In this document: positions 49,926-57,746 of the stretch, piece by piece | Numbering within the stretch: the first letter of the stretch is position 1 | Layout of the letters: every line of letters starts with the position of its first letter | From: Candidatus Bathyarchaeota archaeon | GTDB lineage: Archaea; Thermoproteota; CALKCG01; B24 | Assembly: GCA_018396755.1 (NCBI GenBank) | Contig: JAGTQM010000004.1 | Span: 81,099-138,844, forward strand | Direction of reading: 5' to 3' | Length of the DNA: 57,746 nucleotides | Made by a program: the position numbers and the translations under genes | Notes under the pieces: model-generated | Database searches by the model: none | The model's input: the letters and a program-made list of their open reading frames with translations, nothing else | Told to the model about the DNA's origin: nothing

Positions 49926-51437
49926 TTAACTCATCACATGTATAGAAACTTCTGCAAAGCCAGCTCTTCTACTGATTCTTTCAAGTTTTCTAAGACATTT
50001 TCTAGTTATTGTAGAGTAGGATTCTCTAGAGACATAGATTTCCAAAATACCCTCATTTAGTTCAACTTTATAGTCATCTTCTATGTGTCTTCGTAGTAGC
50101 GCGTTGATACTGTTTAATACCATCTGCTCTTTAGAGCTTTTACGTTTGATAGGTACTACAAACGTCTTTTCACCGAAGACATACATTTCGTATTCAGGCT
50201 CCTCTGTTAAGAAATCTCTTACGACTACAACAGGTCTTGCGAGGTCCGCCTCTTTCAATCCATGTGGAACTTTAACTATACTTTCAACGCTGTAGACTTT
50301 AGCAACTTCACCATCTTTCATAAATATAACCGTGTCTATTATTGAAGGTATCATGCCTAACTCCACTCTACCTACAAAGCGTTGAATAGCATCAATAGCG
50401 GTTGTAGCATGTACTACTCCAACCATACCTACTCCTGAAAGCCTCAAATCTGCATAGAGTTTAAAATCATCAGTATCACGCATCTCATCGAAAATTGTGT
50501 AATCTGGTCTACTCAAGAGTAGAACGTCATGAATTTCTTGAGATCCTCCCATAACTTTAGAATATTGCGTAACTTCATCTGGAAGTTGAAGGTCTCTAGG
50601 TGCTTCAATCGTTTTAACGATTTTCTCTCCTCTAAGATAAAACTCAGCTAAAGCTTGAGCGAATGTTGATTTACCCATGCCGGGGGCTCCAGCGATAAGT
50701 ATTCCTTCAGCCTGCTCAGCAAGCCTCTTCAGAAGCTTACTAGGGAGATTATAATCTTCAAGGTGTCTATACGTTATGGGTCTTACAGCTGTCACCTCTA
50801 AGCCGTCACTGAAAGGTGGTTTGGCTACAACAATCCTGTATGCTCCGAGTTGAACGATTGTTGATCCATTCCTATCCGTCTCTATGAAACCTTCTCCAGC
50901 TCTAGCTCTAATTAGAATGTCATTTACAATGTCTTCAAGGTCTTTTCTCAATAACGGCTTATTATGCAGTACTTCAAATATCCATCTGCCCGGTCTGCCT
51001 TTTTTAACCCTTGGAGGTAATCCCTCCTTCAGATGTACGGACATAACTCCATCTTTGAAAAAGTCGTCTAAACGCTTTTCGACTTGAGTTTTCTCATGTA
51101 ATACTTTTATTCCAAGAGCTTTAGCAATAGTTGCTGAAACATAGTCTGATGTGACAATCGTTGAACCAGTTTTTAAGGCAACTTCTCTTAGAACATCTTT
51201 AGGCTCTAAATTAGAATCTCCGTTTAGAACCTCGAATTTTAAACCTAAACTTTCAGCCGACATACGGGCATTTTCCAACTCTTCTATTCCTCTAAAGTCA
51301 CCGTTTAAAGCTTTATGTTCAAGCCTCCTAATTATGGAATTGTGTACTAAGATTCTGCCTTTTATTCTCCCATCTAGGATAAGTCTAGACAATAGGCCGC
51401 TTTCAACAGCCACTTCATCTGGTAAATAAGTTTCCAT
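49926..51437 (-). CDS. PIN-domain, KH-domain VirB11-like ATPase (COG1855)
   Basis: A 503-residue archaeal multidomain protein. N-terminal PIN domain (about 1-130; YLPDEVAVESGLLSRLIL, TSDYVSATIAKALGI), then a secretion-type ATPase with Walker A LIAGAPGMGKST (about 260) and Walker B DYTIFDEMRDTDDF, HATTAIDAIQRF, and a C-terminal KH domain (after 430; EDDYKVELNEGILEIYVSRE). Widely conserved in archaea without a firm function; an RNA-related role is likely. It sits between purE and purQ, facing the same way. ATG start 51437. Confidence 0.88.
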   Translation of the reverse strand: METYLPDEVAVESGLLSRLILDGRIKGRILVHNSIIRRLEHKALNGDFRGIEELENARMSAESLGLKFEVLNGDSNLEPKDVLREVALKTGSTIVTSDYVSATIAKALGIKVLHEKTQVEKRLDDFFKDGVMSVHLKEGLPPRVKKGRPGRWIFEVLHNKPLLRKDLEDIVNDILIRARAGEGFIETDRNGSTIVQLGAYRIVVAKPPFSDGLEVTAVRPITYRHLEDYNLPSKLLKRLAEQAEGILIAGAPGMGKSTFAQALAEFYLRGEKIVKTIEAPRDLQLPDEVTQYSKVMGGSQEIHDVLLLSRPDYTIFDEMRDTDDFKLYADLRLSGVGMVGVVHATTAIDAIQRFVGRVELGMIPSIIDTVIFMKDGEVAKVYSVESIVKVPHGLKEADLARPVVVVRDFLTEEPEYEMYVFGEKTFVVPIKRKSSKEQMVLNSINALLRRHIEDDYKVELNEGILEIYVSRESYSTITRKCLRKLERISRRAGFAEVSIHVMS

Positions 51438-51553
51438 CTCAGAAAATCTAGGTATTTGAATAATAGCTCTATTTATAAACCTTTCCTAGAAAAGGAGACG
51501 GTATTGAGAATAATCCATGAGGCAAGTTACGCTTCACGGTCTAGAGATAGTTT

Positions 51554-52354
51554 TCACATAAGACTTCTAACGATATTGCTTATTATCGTCTTGAAGAATA
51601 GTAAGCCGTCCAGTTCTGGATTCGAATGGAATCTAGTCCAACTTGGGTGAAGATTGTAGTATACATATTTCTCAGGATGAGGCATTAGACCTAGGACGTT
51701 TCCATCGGTATTACATATACCTGCAATGTTATTCATAGACCCATTCGGGTTCCAAGGATATCCGGCAACTCTGCCATAGGGGTCCACATATCTAAAAACC
51801 ACATATCCCTCTTCCTCAAGTAGTTCAATCGTATCTTTTGAAGCAACGAATCTCCCCTCAGCATGATTTACGGGGACGTAGAGTACTTTAGAATTTAAGT
51901 TTCTCGTTAAGACACATCTACATTTTTCTTCATGTTTCATATAGATCCATCTATCTACAAACAGGCCTTTTTCATTCAAAGCCAACGTAGCTTCTTGCCT
52001 TAAGAACGGTTTTTCAAATGCTGGCAATAATCCTGCTTTAACTAAAGCCTGAAAACCATTACATATGCCTATTATAGCTCTCCCTTCACTTAAAAACTTC
52101 TCAATCTTCCTTCTGAGTCTATATTTAAGCTGGTTGGCTAAGAGTTTACCTGCACCTAAATCATCTCCATAGCTGAAGCCTCCAGGTATACAGAAGACAT
52201 GGTAATCATCCAGGTCTAGTTCGCCTTTTAAAAGCTCGTTTAAATGTACGAGTCTTGTTTCTGTATTAACCATTTGGAAAGCTTCGACTGTTTCAATGTC
52301 GCAATTTGTACCTTCAACTCTAAGCACTAATACTTTGACAGAGGGTATGCTCAT
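51554..52354 (-). CDS. purQ: Phosphoribosylformylglycinamidine synthase, glutaminase subunit
   Basis: A 266-residue class I glutamine amidotransferase that supplies ammonia for FGAM synthesis. N terminus VLVLRVEGTNCDIETVEAF, CIPGGFSYGDDLGAGKLLA, nucleophile Cys in GICNGFQALVKAGLL, and the His/Glu pair in GLMPHPEKY. It needs PurL (53213-55573) and normally PurS; no PurS gene is seen here. It diverges from the TIM-barrel isomerase gene. Confidence 0.94.
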   Translation of the reverse strand: MSIPSVKVLVLRVEGTNCDIETVEAFQMVNTETRLVHLNELLKGELDLDDYHVFCIPGGFSYGDDLGAGKLLANQLKYRLRRKIEKFLSEGRAIIGICNGFQALVKAGLLPAFEKPFLRQEATLALNEKGLFVDRWIYMKHEEKCRCVLTRNLNSKVLYVPVNHAEGRFVASKDTIELLEEEGYVVFRYVDPYGRVAGYPWNPNGSMNNIAGICNTDGNVLGLMPHPEKYVYYNLHPSWTRFHSNPELDGLLFFKTIISNIVRSLM

Positions 52355-52420
52355 CTATTCTATTGAAAAGAACGTAACTGTTAAATGAGCTTTTAGGTAT
52401 TTTTCTAAAGGTGGTCTATC

Positions 52421-53209
52421 GTGAAATTAGGCATAGCCAGTTATTCGTATAATAGATATTTGGCTGATGGAAGTATGACCATTGAAGATTTTATAGATGA
52501 AGCGTTTGGACTTGATGTGGACGGCGTAGAGTTAAACCAGCTCTATTTTAAACCAGAAATAGGCAGAATTAAAAATATTAAGAGAGCGCTGCTAGATTAT
52601 GGATTAGACTTGTCATGTGTAACAGTTGACAATAATTTCTGTAAGCCTAACCCAGATGAAAGGAAGAGAGAAGTAGAATTCGTTAAAAACTGGATAGAGG
52701 CTACTGTTAAACTTGGCTCCCCAATTATGAGGATAAATGCTGGATGGCCTCCTAAAGGTATTTCAGAGGACGAAGCATTTAAGATATCAGTTGAGTGTAT
52801 AAAGGAGTCTGTAGATTACGCTGAACAATACGGGCTTATGATTGCAGTTGAAAACCATGGCGGTATAACTTCTACGGCAGAGCAGGTTTTGAAGCTTATT
52901 AAAGCTGTGGATTCCGATTGGTTTAGAGTGAACCTTGATTTAGGTAATTTCAGAGAAAATATCTACGAAAGTATAGAAGCCGTTATGCCGTACACGGTTC
53001 ACATACACGCTAAAACGTACGAGTTAGCATTGGAATGGTATGGATTAAGTAGCTACTGGGTTGAAAAGAAGCTCGACTATAGGAGAATAATAGAGATAAT
53101 TGCAAGATTCGGCTACAATGGGTATCTATCGTTAGAGTACGAGGGAAGAGAAGACCCCCTCATAACCATACCAAGGGCCTTAGACTTCCTTGATAGTATA
53201 ATGCTGTAG
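52421..53209 (+). CDS. Sugar phosphate isomerase/epimerase family TIM barrel protein
   Basis: A 262-residue AP endonuclease 2-like barrel (xylose isomerase-like). LGIASYSYNRYLADGSMTIEDFIDEAFGLDVDGVELNQLYF at the start. Metal ligands are expected in IAVENHGG, NLDLGNF and HIHAKTY, ending YLSLEYEG. The substrate is unknown. It is the only plus-strand gene between purQ and purL, and its stop lies three bases before the purL stop. GTG start at 52421 after GGTGG. Confidence 0.85.
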   Translation: MKLGIASYSYNRYLADGSMTIEDFIDEAFGLDVDGVELNQLYFKPEIGRIKNIKRALLDYGLDLSCVTVDNNFCKPNPDERKREVEFVKNWIEATVKLGSPIMRINAGWPPKGISEDEAFKISVECIKESVDYAEQYGLMIAVENHGGITSTAEQVLKLIKAVDSDWFRVNLDLGNFRENIYESIEAVMPYTVHIHAKTYELALEWYGLSSYWVEKKLDYRRIIEIIARFGYNGYLSLEYEGREDPLITIPRALDFLDSIML

Positions 53210-53212
53210 AAT

Positions 53213-55573
53213 TTACCAGTCGAATGTAGACTTCCAAGCTTTTTTAAGCTCCCAAATATTTTCCTCATAAGTTTTCCCATCTAAACCATGTACTACAAGG
53301 TCATTATTGGATTTTACAAATCCGATTTTTGAGCAAGGTAGTTCCTTCATGAGGTTTTCAAACTCTTGAGCACTATGTTTAGACACTTCAACTACAAATC
53401 TACTATTAGATTCTGAGAACAATATTTTATCGTCTCTATTCACCTTATCTACTAGGACTCTAGACAGCTGGACTTCAGCACCTAACCCTCCTGAGAAACT
53501 TGATTCAGCCAGAGCTACAGCTAATCCTCCCTCAGAACAGTCATGACATGCCTTAACATAGCCTAAGTCTATCGCTTCCACTAGCCTATCCATTACAAGT
53601 TTAGCCATTTTGATATCTACGCTCGGTATAATCCCCCCTTTTAAACCTAAAACCATGTGATAATGTGAACCTCCAAGCTCACTTTTAGTAAGACCCAGCA
53701 TATATATGGGGTTTCCCGGCTCTTTAAAATCCATCGTTATAGCATTTCTGACATCTGGAATTATCCCCACGGCTGTGATTAAAAGGGTTCCAGGTATTGA
53801 TAGGTATCTTCCGTCTGGAAGCCTATACTCATTATACAGACTGTCTTTACCAGATATAAAGGGAGTATCAAATCCTACAGCTCCATCATGGCATCCTTTT
53901 GCAGCTTCAACTAGTGCACCTAAAGTCTCTTCTCTCTCTGGATTACCCCAACTGAAGTTGTCGAGTAAGGCTATTCTACGTCCACCAACCGATATATTAT
54001 TTCTTATAGCCTCATCTATGGCGGATAAAGACATCTTATACGGATTTATTGAATATTTAGGGTTCGAGCCGCAAGAGACAACTATACCTCTCCAAGAGTC
54101 TTTTAAAGGCTTGATCACACACGCATCGCTCGGTCCATCTTGATCGATGCCTACGAGCGGTTTAATTATAATTCTAGCTTGAACTTCATGGTCGTACTGT
54201 CTAATTACCCACTCTTTACTAGCTACATTTGGACTTTTCAGAATCCTCTTTAAAATATCCATCAAATCTCTAGGTTGAGGAAAATCAACCTCCTCCTCAA
54301 GCGGGGGCTTCCAGAGCGCTCTACGTCTAACTCTTGGAATACCCTGGAAGAGGAAATCTAAATCTAGGTCGCATACTATTTCACCATGGTATTTTACGCA
54401 TAGATGCCCAGTAGAAGTGAATTCCCCTATTATTGTTGCCTCACAGTTTTCACCTATAAAGATCTCAAGCAATTCTTCAATGTTATTTTTAGGGACAGCT
54501 AAAACCATACGCTCCTGAGATTCTGAAAGCCAAATCTCCCAAGGTCTTAAGCCACTGTATTTTAAAGGAACATTTGCCAATTCTACAATAGCACCTAGTC
54601 CTTTAGCCATTTCACCTATGGCAGATGAAAGTCCTCCGCCTCCGCAGTCGGTTATAGCTGAGTAGAGAGGTTGATCATGCTTATCTCTAGCCCTTAAAAT
54701 GGCCTCCAATAGTTTCTTCTCTTCTATGGGATTTCCTATTTGCACAGATACTGCGGATATCTGCTCAGACTCTGGTGTAAGCTCCATACTGGCAAATGTA
54801 ACACCTCTTAATCCATCCCTACCAGTTTTACCACCTGCTAGAACTATGAAATCTCCAGGTTTAGGATTCTTAACGTATTTCTTAATAGGCATAATGCCTA
54901 CGCATCCTGCGTATACTAGGGGATTACATACGTAGTTTTCGTCAAAGTATATCGCTCCGCAAGCCGTCGGTATGCCCATCTTATTGCCATAGTCTCGAAT
55001 GCCGGCTACAGCCCCCCTCATTAAACGTCTAGGATGCATAATGCCTGGTGGAAGCCCCTCATATGGATAATATAAAGGTCCGAAAAATAAGACGTCCGTC
55101 GAAAGTATGGGTTTAGCACCCACCCCCATTACATCTCTGAAAACTCCACCAGTGCCAGTTCCAGCACCACCGTATGGGTCTAAAGCCGTCGGATGATTAT
55201 GCGTTTCAACTTTAACAGCTATAGCCCACTCTTCATCGAAAGCCACTAAACCAGCATTGTCTTTGAAGACGATAAGACACCATGGTTTACTCACTTCCTC
55301 CGTTGCTTTAAATATGAATGTCTTCAATAGTCCATCTATTGTACTGCTTGGCGTTTCTATAATTCCTTTAAATGTTTTATGGTAGCAGTGTTCAGACCAC
55401 GTCTGAGCTATTGTATTCAACTCTACATCTGTTGGGTCTCTACCTAAGGCTTGAAAGTACTTTTGAATAATCTTCATCTCTTCGAGGGAGAGTGAAAGCA
55501 TATACTTTTGACTAATCTCGATCAACTGTTTTTCATCTGTAAACCTTAACCGTATATATTCCACAGTAGACAT
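53213..55573 (-). CDS. purL: Phosphoribosylformylglycinamidine synthase subunit PurL
   Basis: A 786-residue small-type PurL, the ATP-dependent synthase. WSEHCYHKTF, VKVETHNHPTALDPYGGAGTGTGGVFRDVMGVGAKP, MHPRRLMRGAVAGIRDYGNKMGIPT, TDCGGGGLSSAIGEM and the second-half DGPSDACVIKP and HDCSEGGLAVALAESSF are diagnostic. It is slightly longer than typical (about 720-750). It works with PurQ, 860 bases away. ATG at 55573. Confidence 0.96.
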   Translation of the reverse strand: MSTVEYIRLRFTDEKQLIEISQKYMLSLSLEEMKIIQKYFQALGRDPTDVELNTIAQTWSEHCYHKTFKGIIETPSSTIDGLLKTFIFKATEEVSKPWCLIVFKDNAGLVAFDEEWAIAVKVETHNHPTALDPYGGAGTGTGGVFRDVMGVGAKPILSTDVLFFGPLYYPYEGLPPGIMHPRRLMRGAVAGIRDYGNKMGIPTACGAIYFDENYVCNPLVYAGCVGIMPIKKYVKNPKPGDFIVLAGGKTGRDGLRGVTFASMELTPESEQISAVSVQIGNPIEEKKLLEAILRARDKHDQPLYSAITDCGGGGLSSAIGEMAKGLGAIVELANVPLKYSGLRPWEIWLSESQERMVLAVPKNNIEELLEIFIGENCEATIIGEFTSTGHLCVKYHGEIVCDLDLDFLFQGIPRVRRRALWKPPLEEEVDFPQPRDLMDILKRILKSPNVASKEWVIRQYDHEVQARIIIKPLVGIDQDGPSDACVIKPLKDSWRGIVVSCGSNPKYSINPYKMSLSAIDEAIRNNISVGGRRIALLDNFSWGNPEREETLGALVEAAKGCHDGAVGFDTPFISGKDSLYNEYRLPDGRYLSIPGTLLITAVGIIPDVRNAITMDFKEPGNPIYMLGLTKSELGGSHYHMVLGLKGGIIPSVDIKMAKLVMDRLVEAIDLGYVKACHDCSEGGLAVALAESSFSGGLGAEVQLSRVLVDKVNRDDKILFSESNSRFVVEVSKHSAQEFENLMKELPCSKIGFVKSNNDLVVHGLDGKTYEENIWELKKAWKSTFDW

Positions 55574-55652
55574 TTCTAGAGGCTCTAAGATATGAAGACA
55601 GAGTATTCTATTAATTTAATTTTTCTTAACTCCACACTTTAATGTAAAAGTT

Positions 55653-56768
55653 TTAGGGGGGAATTACAGGTACTTCGCCAAATAAACCTAAGTCTACAGT
55701 TTCACCAGGCTTTACACAATAATATGGAATCAACCTTACTCCCAACACCCTGCTTTTAAACTCAGCAATTTTAAACATATCTTCTAGAAGACCCTTAATT
55801 GTCTTAAGCGAATCCTCAGCAGGAATTACAGCCATATCTACCCCCGCTACACACAATGTGGATAAAGCTATGAGGTCTCTAAGTCTAAGTCTTCCTTCCA
55901 ACGCTCTCTGCTTAAGAACATTATCTTCTGCTACAGGCAACATAAGCTCGCAGAATCCTGTTGATTTGATATTAGCTTTAACAGCGGCATCGTAAACTGC
56001 CCTATTCAACATGGCAACTGCCGATATTGAACCAGGTTCAGGTATTGGGACGCCCGAAACCTCCTCAACTAATCTTGCAGATGAATCTTCCATCCATGGA
56101 GAAATAGAGTAATCTACGCCGTAGAAATTGATTCCAAGTTTTGAAGAAATTTCTAAACCGTAAGCTTCTGAACGGATCATAAATTCATAAGCTTTATCGA
56201 TTAACCCCTTAATGCCGTTAATCCGGTATGCTTCAAGGAGATCCGTTGAGTAAAGCAAGGATACAGCCAATCCCTCTCTAAACTTTACATTTACAGATAA
56301 TGGAAAATATGGAGTTAAAAACTCCTTAGAATTTCCGAGTTTAACAGCCACCCTAGATAGAAGTACAGGGTTTTTCTGAGATATTTTCAGAAGGGTTTCA
56401 GCTATTCTTTTGAAAGACTGTTGGAGATTGGCGTCTATGCAGACGTATACGTTGCTCTGAAGAAGTTGCTCAACAACATTGTAATCAATACTATTAGATT
56501 TAATGGTGAAACCGGAAATTAGAGATACTCCAGATCTAAACGAAGAATCGTAGACTTTTTCAGCTAATTTAATGATATCTATTTTCTCCGGAGGTGGAGG
56601 TATTGATATTCTAAGACTCCACACGTCTTTCTTCCATTCAACGTCGTCCAGAGACACATGAATTCTACACAGTCTACTTGAAATGTATTCTGCAATGTCT
56701 GTAGAGTTCCACGATTTTGGATTTAAGTAGAAGGTTAAAGCTCTAATCTTTACGGATGGCGTTTTCAT
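55653..56768 (-). CDS. DUF711 family protein
   Basis: A 371-residue protein of DUF711 (relatives of COG2848), with an alpha/beta fold similar to glycyl radical enzymes but lacking the radical Gly. FYGVDYSISPWMEDSSARLVEEVSG, CELMLPVAEDNVLKQRALEG, LSTLCVAGVDMAVIPAEDSLKTIKGLLEDM and GVRLIPYYCVKPGETVDLG match the conserved blocks of the family. In bacteria the family is annotated as unknown. The start ATG 56768 is well placed; the PA14-like gene lies upstream. Confidence 0.75.
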   Translation of the reverse strand: MKTPSVKIRALTFYLNPKSWNSTDIAEYISSRLCRIHVSLDDVEWKKDVWSLRISIPPPPEKIDIIKLAEKVYDSSFRSGVSLISGFTIKSNSIDYNVVEQLLQSNVYVCIDANLQQSFKRIAETLLKISQKNPVLLSRVAVKLGNSKEFLTPYFPLSVNVKFREGLAVSLLYSTDLLEAYRINGIKGLIDKAYEFMIRSEAYGLEISSKLGINFYGVDYSISPWMEDSSARLVEEVSGVPIPEPGSISAVAMLNRAVYDAAVKANIKSTGFCELMLPVAEDNVLKQRALEGRLRLRDLIALSTLCVAGVDMAVIPAEDSLKTIKGLLEDMFKIAEFKSRVLGVRLIPYYCVKPGETVDLGLFGEVPVIPP

Positions 56769-56851
56769 TACGATTTAATACTCACACATATCCCCTTATT
56801 TTTAATTTATCTTCTATGTTTAAGCTTAACTTTCTCAGATCTGAGGCTGGA

Positions 56852-57034
56852 ATGACGAACATAATCATTAGAAAAACAGCTGGGCTTGGAATGAATAAGG
56901 TAGCCGTCGGGTGGATGAAAGGCAAAGAGTACGAAGCCATCGATCATAGGTCAAAACTTTTAGGCTTTATTAGATTTACGTACTTTAAGCTTAGCTATAA
57001 CCATGAGTACAACTCCAAGGCATGCAACTCCTAA
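56852..57034 (+). other. Doubtful small ORF
   Basis: ATG 56852, with GAGGC nearby, encodes 60 residues: MTNIIIRKTAGLGMNKVAVG...MKGKEYEAIDHRSKLLGFIR... The first 35 have plausible codon use; the last third is antisense to the 3' end of the PA14-like gene. A real or decayed small gene is possible. No family recognised. Confidence 0.25.
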
Positions 57035-57586
57035 ACCTATGACTGGTTCTGGCTTCTTTTCAAAGACCATGACTTTCCTATCCATGGTGAATTCTACTAT
57101 AGCCCATCCCCTCCACTGATACCACCAAAGTTCGAGTCTATGTTTACCAGTGTTTAATTTAATACTAGCTGACCCTGAGCCAACTTCTTGAAGGTCCCAT
57201 CTGGTCTCCCATATGTCTATCACTAGCTCACCGTCTATGTAGAGTCTCGCGCCATCTCCACTGAGTATCTCGAATTTGACGTATCCATCTATAGGCATCT
57301 CTATATCTGCTCTGGCTATGAATCCAACTGTGCTATACATCCATTCTTCAAATATACCTTCAACACCCCAATCGCCTCTGAATACTGGTGGAAACGTCGA
57401 GTTTCCTATGAAAGTACCTGTAAATCCTTCTTCTGTGGGTTCAACTGGAATATAGTACCATGATACGTTCCAATCTGATGCTTGAATTTCATAATCAGTC
57501 AACACCACTTCATCCTTAAAAGGGATAGTAGCTGCTGCAACGCCCACTATAAGAATGACCATACCTATTTTAAATATATCTAACAA
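56960..57586 (-). CDS. Membrane-anchored protein with PA14-like domain
   Basis: A 208-residue protein with an N-terminal hydrophobic segment (about 4-24), an extracellular beta domain and a C-terminal transmembrane helix (about 180-200) followed by basic KLKVRKSNKA. The beta domain contains GYVKFEILSGDGARLYIDGELVID and LNTGKHRLELWWYQW, the PA14 hallmark with its D-G-x-R-L-x-x-DG motif. PA14 domains bind carbohydrates. This is probably a surface sugar-binding protein. A TATA-like element (ATTTATAA on the opposite strand at 57615-57622) lies about 30 bases upstream. Confidence 0.72.
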   Translation of the reverse strand: MLDIFKIGMVILIVGVAAATIPFKDEVVLTDYEIQASDWNVSWYYIPVEPTEEGFTGTFIGNSTFPPVFRGDWGVEGIFEEWMYSTVGFIARADIEMPIDGYVKFEILSGDGARLYIDGELVIDIWETRWDLQEVGSGSASIKLNTGKHRLELWWYQWRGWAIVEFTMDRKVMVFEKKPEPVIGLGVACLGVVLMVIAKLKVRKSNKA

Positions 57587-57746
57587 ATCTCATCTATGAT
57601 AGAGAACCAATCTCAAATTTATAAAAACTTATGTTTTTGCTATGGAGTTTAAAGACTTAGACTAGCATTAGAGTACATAAGTTTAGTGGATGAGTTAAAT
57701 TAAAAGAGTACACAGTAAGATAGGCACTACGTTAGGGTTCATTCCG
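57587..57746. other. Right edge of the window, no gene seen
   Basis: A/T-rich sequence upstream of the PA14-like gene on the minus strand, with no open frame or RNA signature. The window ends here. Confidence 0.5.

Noticed and set aside
53706-54143. 145-residue plus-strand ORF inside purL
   Set aside because: Antisense shadow of a well-conserved gene; its product is Ser/Pro-rich without any motif.
1-57746. CRISPR arrays, rRNA or tRNA genes
   Set aside because: No regularly spaced direct repeats, rRNA segments or convincing tRNA cloverleafs were seen in any intergenic region.

Overview
The window comes from an archaeon, most likely a thermophilic or moderately thermophilic member of the TACK group (Thermoproteota in the broad sense). 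The evidence is a complete Cdv/ESCRT-III division operon (two CdvB paralogues, CdvA, CdvC/Vps4), an archaeal proteasome beta subunit followed by the termination nuclease FttA/aCPSF1, a two-subunit tRNA-splicing endonuclease, RNA polymerase subunits L, F (Rpb4) and P, aIF5A, TFS, Csl4, Dph2, TiaS, SRP54, eL21 and uL16/L10e, and a form III RuBisCO. Composition is AT-rich, many genes start with TTG or GTG, and Shine-Dalgarno starts are mixed with apparently leaderless ones. The exact class cannot be fixed from sequence reading alone; deep TACK lineages such as Bathyarchaeia, Brockarchaeota or Korarchaeia-like groups are all compatible.

Layout. 1-13 kb: carbon metabolism and assorted enzymes: the end of form III RuBisCO, a GH42 beta-galactosidase, an FGGY (xylulokinase-like) kinase, a membrane-anchored Lon-like protease with APS kinase, MoaB, an acetyltransferase, a PhnP-like hydrolase, a polyol/alcohol dehydrogenase, and a coiled-coil protein next to a PflX-like radical SAM enzyme. 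A decayed IS200/IS605 remnant lies at 7.13-7.44 kb. 13-18 kb: two small minus-strand genes, then psmB-FttA, a membrane protein, the structural tRNA endonuclease subunit and a MazG-like hydrolase. 18.5-22.7 kb: an ArsR-type regulator with two tandem inverted repeats at its promoter, followed by a heterodimeric ABC exporter.

23-24.85 kb is an accessory patch of small gene fragments (membrane peptides, a retropepsin-like protein, the tail of an archaeal integrase). 24.85-30.8 kb is a dense information-processing block: GIY-YIG nuclease and aIF5A on the plus strand, then a long minus-strand run ksgA, rpl10e, dph2, METTL5-like methyltransferase, csl4, rpoL, RNase III-like, DUF99, tfs. 30.85-32.9 kb is a second decayed island (integrase pseudogene, winged-helix pseudogene, AbiEi-like pseudogene, truncated TnpB) that splits the otherwise conserved run eL21-rpoF-DUF655-ksgA. 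33-35.7 kb holds DUF655, rpoF, eL21 (no canonical start codon) and srp54, followed by a C/D box sRNA and a GH4 glycosidase.

37.5-41.4 kb: rpoP, glycyl-tRNA synthetase, the catalytic tRNA endonuclease subunit and TiaS. 41.6-42.8 kb: an MFS exporter. 43.3-47.3 kb: the cdv operon closed by an Lrp/AsnC regulator. 47.3-55.6 kb: purine biosynthesis genes purM, purC, purE, purQ and purL on the minus strand, interrupted by a PIN-KH-ATPase and a plus-strand TIM-barrel isomerase. The window ends with a DUF711 protein and a PA14-like membrane-anchored protein.

Most likely points of novelty: eL21 with an apparent ACG start, an unannotated C/D box sRNA, a cdv operon with cdvB paralogues on both sides of cdvA plus an Lrp gene, a paired operator in front of a multidrug exporter operon, and two accessory islands that share related integrase tails. 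I saw no convincing wholly new defence or metabolic system; the two islands look mostly decayed.
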